A stretch of 64,000 bases of DNA. It comes from Methylophilaceae bacterium. Its GTDB lineage: Bacteria > Pseudomonadota > Gammaproteobacteria > Burkholderiales > Methylophilaceae. Under the pieces are notes generated by a model. The model saw nothing but the letters and a program-made list of their open reading frames with translations, had not been told where the DNA came from and ran no database searches. Each line of letters begins with the position of its first letter. Position 1 is the stretch's first letter. Where the stretch lies: positions 62,001 through 126,000 of the forward strand of contig JAOKBJ010000004.1 in assembly GCA_028244835.1 (NCBI GenBank), written 5' to 3'. This document shows, in pieces, positions 59,210 through 64,000 of the stretch. The position numbers were made by a program, and so were the translations under genes.

Positions 59210-59875
59210 TTAAATAGCAGATTTATTTTGAGCAACTATAAAAACTGAGCGTGTAGCAGCAGTGAAATCACATTTAATAATATCCCAACCCGCATCTTTA
59301 ACAGCATTTTTTAATTTTTTAAGTGGATAATTTTTAAAACCGATTTCCCATTGGTGACCCAATTGGCCATCTACAGGATCACCTTTTTTAAAACTCCTAA
59401 AACTATTTCTAAATTTGAAAGCTGTATTTTTTTTTATAGTGTGGGCATTTATATATAAATTAAAATTGAGTTGTGGGGCATTGTAAGGAACAGATAAAAT
59501 TAAATAAGGAACTTTACTTTTATAAAATTTGGATAATAAATCACATGATTTTTCAAAAGGAAAGTGCTCTAATACCTCGCAACATAAAATACAATCTTGA
59601 TTGGAATATACTTCAGGAGTAGCTTTCCATAGGTCAGCAATAATATGTGAGGAAGCACCTAAAAGATCGCGCTTCATAAAGTCTAATGTAGTTACATCGT
59701 AGCCTGCATTTGCAATTAATGCAGTTGGAACGCCATATGCTGGACCTATTTCTAAAATGCGTTGAACTGCTAAATTTTCTAAAAGCTTAACTTGAAACCA
59801 TTGGTGTACGATTCTTTTTTCAGAATAGTACGCATACCATTGACGCTTGTGAGCATCTAATTGTAAATTTTTCAT
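59210..59875 (-). CDS. Class I SAM-dependent methyltransferase
   Basis: A 221-residue Rossmann methyltransferase: motif I ILEIGPAYGVPTALIA (about 40-55), motif II TTLDFM, then CCEVLEHFPF, the post-motif region of small-molecule methyltransferases. No substrate can be inferred. It sits alone between two convergent or divergent gaps. Confidence 0.85.
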   Translation of the reverse strand: MKNLQLDAHKRQWYAYYSEKRIVHQWFQVKLLENLAVQRILEIGPAYGVPTALIANAGYDVTTLDFMKRDLLGASSHIIADLWKATPEVYSNQDCILCCEVLEHFPFEKSCDLLSKFYKSKVPYLILSVPYNAPQLNFNLYINAHTIKKNTAFKFRNSFRSFKKGDPVDGQLGHQWEIGFKNYPLKKLKNAVKDAGWDIIKCDFTAATRSVFIVAQNKSAI

Positions 59876-59957
59876 TTTAAAAGTCTTTATATTTAATAAT
59901 ATGTAAAAAAAAGTATAATAGAAAAATTAAAAAAAACACACACATGGAGAAGTAGCT

Positions 59958-60464
59958 ATGGCTTTATCAATGTATGAAATTTCAATCCCATTATTTATTC
60001 ATAATTTTAATATTCTATCTCGTATTTTATTAAAAGCCGAAAAAGATGCTAAAAAAAGAGATATTGATAAAACAGTATTTTTAAATGCAAGACTGGCTCC
60101 AGATATGTTTCCTCTAATAAAGCAAATTCAAATTGGAACTGATATGGTTAGGTTGGGTATTGGAAGATTAGCAAATATTAAAGCCCCATCTTTTAAAGAT
60201 AATGAGATCACCTTCTCTGATTTACAGACAAGAATTAAAAAAACTATTACGTTCTTAAAGAAAATTAAATCAGAGCATATGAACGATTCTGATATAAAAT
60301 TAATTGAATTTTCTATTCGTAAAAAAGTTTTTAAATTTAATAATGGATATATATATTTAAGTGATTGGATTATTCCTCATTTCTTTTTTCATATGACAAC
60401 TACTTACAACATCCTAAGGGCTAATGGTGTTAATCTGGGTAAGCGAGATTTTGTAAAAATGTGA
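59958..60464 (+). CDS. DUF1993-family protein
   Basis: A 168-residue soluble helical protein: SMYEISIPLFIHNFNILSRIL, then NARLAPDMFPLIKQIQIGTD, ending with WIIPHFFFHMTTTYNILRANG and LGKRDF, the DUF1993 (DinB-like fold) pattern. Function is unknown in the family. The stop overlaps an alternative GTG start of the next gene. Confidence 0.85.
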   Translation: MALSMYEISIPLFIHNFNILSRILLKAEKDAKKRDIDKTVFLNARLAPDMFPLIKQIQIGTDMVRLGIGRLANIKAPSFKDNEITFSDLQTRIKKTITFLKKIKSEHMNDSDIKLIEFSIRKKVFKFNNGYIYLSDWIIPHFFFHMTTTYNILRANGVNLGKRDFVKM

Positions 60465-60469
60465 ATGAT

Positions 60470-61087
60470 ATGAAAATAAAAAAATTATTAATCTTTTCTT
60501 TACTATTTTTTTCATCTTTTCTTATGGCTACTGAAGAACCAGAATTTATTTTAATACTCAAAAATGAAAATTTTGAGATTAGAGAATATAAGCCCAGAAT
60601 TTTAGCTCAAGTAATTTTAAAAGAAGACTTTGACGATGCATCATCTAAGGGTTTTAGAATGCTTGCTGATTATATTTTTGGGAATAATTTAAGCGTTGAT
60701 GGAAGTTCAAAGATTGATATGACAGCTCCAGTCATTGCACAGAATAATTCTGAAGTAATAGAGATGACAGCACCATTATTAACTGAAGAAGGCAATAAAG
60801 GATGGACTATTTCTTTTGTGATGCCTAAAGAATATTCAATAAACACATTGCCCAAGCCAAATAATAAAGACATAAGAATTACTAGTTTACCCTCAGAGAA
60901 ATATGCAGTTATTGTTTTTTCAGGATTAGTAAGAGAGTCAAGTTATAGCAAACAATTTAAACTTCTTAATGATTTTATAATTAATAAAAAGCTTGTTGCT
61001 CTTGGACAAGTTCAAATAGCTAGATACAACCCACCGTGGACATTGCCTTTTTTCCGTCGTAACGAGTTAATGATTAGGGTTAAATAG
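60470..61087 (+). CDS. SOUL-family haem-binding protein, exported
   Basis: About 205 residues from ATG 60470 (GTG 60461 is possible). The signal peptide MKIKKLLIFSLLFFSSFLMA is followed by the SOUL/HBP fold: FEIREYKPRILAQV, DMTAPVI and EMTAPLL, and an ending RYNPPWTLPFFRRNE. Members bind haem or tetrapyrroles. Together with the exported haemoglobin nearby it may handle haem outside the cytoplasm, which is inference. Confidence 0.87.
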   Translation: MKIKKLLIFSLLFFSSFLMATEEPEFILILKNENFEIREYKPRILAQVILKEDFDDASSKGFRMLADYIFGNNLSVDGSSKIDMTAPVIAQNNSEVIEMTAPLLTEEGNKGWTISFVMPKEYSINTLPKPNNKDIRITSLPSEKYAVIVFSGLVRESSYSKQFKLLNDFIINKKLVALGQVQIARYNPPWTLPFFRRNELMIRVK

Positions 61088-61108
61088 ACAGCTTATTCTG
61101 ATTTATAT

Positions 61109-61675
61109 TTACTTTGTAAAATCAAATTTTCTGACAAAGTGACAACTATAGCCATCTGGATTTTTTAAAATATATTTTTGGTGCGCTTCTTCAGCAGGAT
61201 AAAAATTAGAAAAAGCAATAACCTCAGTTATAACTGGATTTACCCATTCTTTAGATTTATTAACTAAATCAATTGTTTGGTGCGCAATGTTTTTCTGCTC
61301 CTCATTGGTATAAAATATTGAAGATCTATATTGAGTTCCTTTATCATTACCTTGCTGATTTAAAGTTGTAGGATCATGCATTGTAAAGAAGTGAAAAAGT
61401 AAGTCTTCATAAGTTAGTTTTTTGCTATTAAATTCAATCTTAATACTCTCTGCATGGCCAGTATCGCCTCTAGATACCTCTTTGTAAGAAGCATTTTTTA
61501 TGTGCCCACCAGAGAAGCCAACCTTAGTTTGCAAAACTCCAGGGATCAGCCTTATTAGCTCTTCAAGCCCCCAATAACAGCCACCAGATAAATAAGCAAC
61601 TTGTGAACCTTGATTTTCTGTATTTGAATGTATTTGATTGGCCATAAGCATTAAAATTATAAAAAGTTTTTTCAT
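61109..61675 (-). CDS. msrA: Peptide methionine-S-sulfoxide reductase MsrA, exported
   Basis: Reduces methionine-S-sulfoxide in proteins. It has 188 residues. A hydrophobic signal-like N-terminus (about 3-17) precedes the active site GGCYWGLEEL (C33, usual GCFWG), GFSGGH, HFFTMHDPTT, GTQYRSSI and FYPAEEAHQKYIL. No N-terminal MsrB fusion. Export suggests repair of periplasmic proteins. Confidence 0.93.
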   Translation of the reverse strand: MKKLFIILMLMANQIHSNTENQGSQVAYLSGGCYWGLEELIRLIPGVLQTKVGFSGGHIKNASYKEVSRGDTGHAESIKIEFNSKKLTYEDLLFHFFTMHDPTTLNQQGNDKGTQYRSSIFYTNEEQKNIAHQTIDLVNKSKEWVNPVITEVIAFSNFYPAEEAHQKYILKNPDGYSCHFVRKFDFTK

Positions 61676-61754
61676 CTAGGAGTCATTAAAAAATCATTAT
61701 TTATTATCAATAAGTTTACATGATAGTACAGAATAATATTAATCAAATAGAATC

Positions 61755-62636
61755 TTAATTTTTTTTATTATTCCTATAAAAAAGTAGTGAAAAAATACCA
61801 AGTAAAATAAGTAAATAACCAATTTTTTCAGAATCATTAGGAACTTCACCAAGCAAGAGCCATGCTGATACTGCACCAGCTATAGGTGTCAGTAAAGACA
61901 ACATTGATACAGAAGAGGCTTCAAGATGTTTTAATGCAAAAAACCATAATAAATAAGCAACAGCATTTACAAAAATTATATTAAATAAAACGATACTTAT
62001 AAAATAATTTGTCCATAAGATTGGTCCTGAATTAATAATAAATAAGATTATAAATAAAGGAATTGATCCCCATAACATTTGCCATGCAGTCATAGTGAGA
62101 AGATCTAATTTTGGAAACTTAATATGAATTTTTTTTGATAGAATTACACCACAAGCCCATGAAAAACCAGAAGCTAAAGCAAGAAAGCAGCTTAAGATAT
62201 TATTTCCTTCGTTGAAGGGGTTGAAAATTATACCTATTCCTAAAAAAGATATTCCTGCAGCAAGCCATTGCAAAGCAGTCAACCTTTCTCTCAATAATGG
62301 CCATGCCATCATCGCAACCCATAAGGGCATCGTAAAAACTAATATAACAGTTTTACTTGCATCACCTTCTATTAAAGCCCATATAAGAAATCCTGTAAAT
62401 CCTGCCGTTTGAAAAAGACCTAGAATAAATAGCTTAGGCGCTTCTCTTATAAGTATTGGTTTTTTTAAAAGTATAAGAATTCCAAATAATACTACAGCAC
62501 CAAAAAAATTTCGTAGAAAAGCAAATTCTGCGGGTCCAGAAAAATCTAATGCAGCTTTCATATAGGGGACATTAGCTCCCCATATGATAGATAATATAAA
62601 TAATCCTATTATTGATAATAATTTATTATTTTCCAT
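61755..62636 (-). CDS. DMT-superfamily EamA permease
   Basis: A 293-residue membrane protein with ten hydrophobic segments in two EamA repeats. The first half begins GLFILSIIWGANVPYMKAAL and the second half contains SGFSWACGVILSKK. Members export amino acids or other metabolites; the substrate cannot be told. It follows the VWA gene by 18 nt, so it could be in the same transcript. Confidence 0.88.
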   Translation of the reverse strand: MENNKLLSIIGLFILSIIWGANVPYMKAALDFSGPAEFAFLRNFFGAVVLFGILILLKKPILIREAPKLFILGLFQTAGFTGFLIWALIEGDASKTVILVFTMPLWVAMMAWPLLRERLTALQWLAAGISFLGIGIIFNPFNEGNNILSCFLALASGFSWACGVILSKKIHIKFPKLDLLTMTAWQMLWGSIPLFIILFIINSGPILWTNYFISIVLFNIIFVNAVAYLLWFFALKHLEASSVSMLSLLTPIAGAVSAWLLLGEVPNDSEKIGYLLILLGIFSLLFYRNNKKN

Positions 62637-62654
62637 GAAATATTTGTAGAATTA

Positions 62655-63623
62655 TTATTGAGTAAATCTTCTAAAGAAAGTTGCGATGTAATTTTCAGTA
62701 TATAAAATAACAATTAATAATAAAATTAGAAAAACACTAGGCCGCTCTAATAAAAGTTCAGATTTTATTTTTTTTTGCGGCTTATTTTTAAGAATAGTTT
62801 TTACAAATGAATTTGAAATATCACCTTTAATATATTGTGATTTAATTTGAATCGATAGCTCTAAAAGGTAATCTTCATATAATTTTGATAAATAGCGGTC
62901 GTATTCTGCAGAAGCAACCGATGGGTCTGGTTCGTCTTTGCCAGTATCAGAACTTCTTTCTCCTGTCGCTCCTGGTAGAGAATCATAAATGTCCATACCC
63001 CAAAAACCAACGAGCATATTCCTCGAGTTATATCTTGGTACAGGAACATTTTTATCACCACCAATACCAATGAAAATTAGTTCGTTTCCTAAGCTGAAGT
63101 TATCTAGATTAACTTTATTAATTGCATTAACTTTAGGAGCCTCATCCCCATCAGTAAAAAAAAGAATTTTAGAGGGGAAATTAAGGCTATCTTGCATTTT
63201 AGCAGCAGACTTTATACCAAAAGTAATTCTTGAATTGCCTTTCCATGCCATTCTCCATTCAAGTTTTTGCACTGTGTCAATTAGCTCATCATAATTCTTA
63301 CATTTCTCAACAGGTTCTATGATTGATGCGACATTATCAGCTGCAAATATATTTATACTAAAAAAACTTCCACATTCAGATGCATCAATAATATTTTTAA
63401 TTATTAGTTTTGTGTATTCAATTCGAGAAATATTATTTTTATTGTACGTTAAGTCTTCTGCATTCATCGACTGAGAAACATCAACTAAAAACATATAGCT
63501 TGTGACTGATTTTTGTATTTTTAAAATTGGATTATTAATCGCGAGTAAGCAAAGAGAAATGCTCAATATAAGAACTAATAATTCTTTTCTATTTTGAATT
63601 AAATTTAATAATCTAAGTTTCAT
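62655..63623 (-). CDS. VWA-domain membrane protein, MxaL-like
   Basis: A 322-residue protein: a membrane segment (about 14-32), a VWA domain with MIDAS LVDVSQSM (D48, S50, S52) and FFTDGDEAP, and a C-terminal membrane segment (about 288-308). VWA proteins of this shape are MxaC/MxaL (methanol dehydrogenase maturation) or BatA/BatB. The gene just upstream is a TPR protein, the mxaK-mxaL order of methylotrophs, and Bat operons have a different order, so MxaL is favoured but not proven. Confidence 0.6.
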   Translation of the reverse strand: MKLRLLNLIQNRKELLVLILSISLCLLAINNPILKIQKSVTSYMFLVDVSQSMNAEDLTYNKNNISRIEYTKLIIKNIIDASECGSFFSINIFAADNVASIIEPVEKCKNYDELIDTVQKLEWRMAWKGNSRITFGIKSAAKMQDSLNFPSKILFFTDGDEAPKVNAINKVNLDNFSLGNELIFIGIGGDKNVPVPRYNSRNMLVGFWGMDIYDSLPGATGERSSDTGKDEPDPSVASAEYDRYLSKLYEDYLLELSIQIKSQYIKGDISNSFVKTILKNKPQKKIKSELLLERPSVFLILLLIVILYTENYIATFFRRFTQ

Positions 63624-64000
63624 GGCAGTCCAATGGGTATATTACTGAGCTCTTGAACTGCTTTATCTGTGATAATTTCTGAAGGTTTATCCGGCATCGA
63701 TGAATATAAAATACTTAAATTAAATTTAGATAATTTATTTAATGGATTTATTTCTAAAGCTTTCTCATAGGAAATAATCGCACTTTGTAACTTATGAAAA
63801 TTTTCAACTGTTAATTTGCCATCATCACTTAATGGCTTGGATAAGCCATCTTGAAGGAATAGAGTTCCAATATTAAAATAAATAATATCAATATTATTAG
63901 CTTCAGGAAATAATCTTAAAAGGATATTATATTTTTCTATTGCATTGTCGTATTCCCCTTGTCGACCTAATAAGTATGCAGAAGAATATAAACTAATTTT
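63620..64000 (-). CDS. TPR protein, MxaK-like, cut by right window edge
   Basis: Open minus-strand frame entering from beyond base 64000, 126 codons seen. It contains tetratricopeptide-like pairs (SSAYLLGRQGEYDNAIEKYN, then YEKALEINPLNKLSKFNLSI) and ends LNIPIGLP, with the TGA overlapping the ATG of the VWA gene, so translation is coupled. It is probably MxaK, the TPR partner next to MxaL in methanol dehydrogenase clusters. The start lies outside the window. No mxaF/xoxF is visible here. Confidence 0.62.
   Translation of the reverse strand, partial: KISLYSSAYLLGRQGEYDNAIEKYNILLRLFPEANNIDIIYFNIGTLFLQDGLSKPLSDDGKLTVENFHKLQSAIISYEKALEINPLNKLSKFNLSILYSSMPDKPSEIITDKAVQELSNIPIGLP

Overview
The window is AT-rich, tightly packed bacterial chromosome: almost every base lies in a gene, many starts and stops overlap, and no gene-free stretch exceeds 300 bases. 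Gene order points to a small-genome gammaproteobacterium. The signs are a cell-wall/division cluster from murF to lpxC, rnfABCDGE followed by nth, dapA followed by a BamC-type lipoprotein, clpS-clpA, yajC-secD-secF, and ypjD beside ffh. A proton-pumping pyrophosphatase, an Rnf complex and a probable mxaK/mxaL pair suggest a marine, methylotrophy-capable lineage such as the SUP05/Thioglobus (GSO) group. That placement is inference from synteny; AT-rich Methylophilales (OM43-like) are the main alternative. No prophage, insertion sequence or CRISPR array was seen.

Layout. 1-13.0 kb: murF (cut by the window edge), mraY, murD, ftsW, murG, murC, murB, ddl, ftsQ, ftsA, ftsZ, lpxC in one direction, building peptidoglycan precursors and the division ring. 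13.0-15.3 kb: a tiny membrane protein, an NDUFA9-like reductase and a tRNA nucleotidyltransferase. 15.3-19.1 kb (minus): an arginine operon with an unusual helix-turn-helix/N-acetylglutamate synthase fusion, argB and a HAD phosphatase, then rsmE. 19.1-25.0 kb: redoxin, transketolase, GAPDH, phosphoglycerate kinase and purC. 25.1-28.4 kb (minus): pyrophosphatase, TauE-like permease and a DciA-like protein. 28.5-32.2 kb: M23 peptidase, secA, DUF1289. 32.2-37.8 kb (minus): nth and the Rnf operon.

38.0-41.9 kb: dapA, bamC, pyrD and a glutathione-transferase-like protein. 41.9-50.0 kb (minus): clpA, clpS, a CNNM/CorC-type protein, secF, secD, yajC, tgt. 50.1-55.4 kb: pssA, leuA, a HAD phosphatase, ypjD (minus) and ffh. 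55.4-58.0 kb: tRNA-Lys, a MarR regulator, an exported truncated haemoglobin, a secreted-protease-like protein with a TPR tail, and two tandem tRNA-Arg genes that differ in the first anticodon base. 58.0-64.0 kb: an unrecognised lipoprotein, a methyltransferase, DUF1993, a SOUL haem-binding protein, an exported MsrA, a DMT permease, and a VWA plus TPR pair cut by the right edge.

The most unusual items are the HTH-ArgA fusion with a perfect 21-bp palindrome over its predicted -10 box, and the tRNA-Arg(ACG)/tRNA-Arg(TCG) tandem. The rest is mostly conserved housekeeping in a streamlined arrangement.
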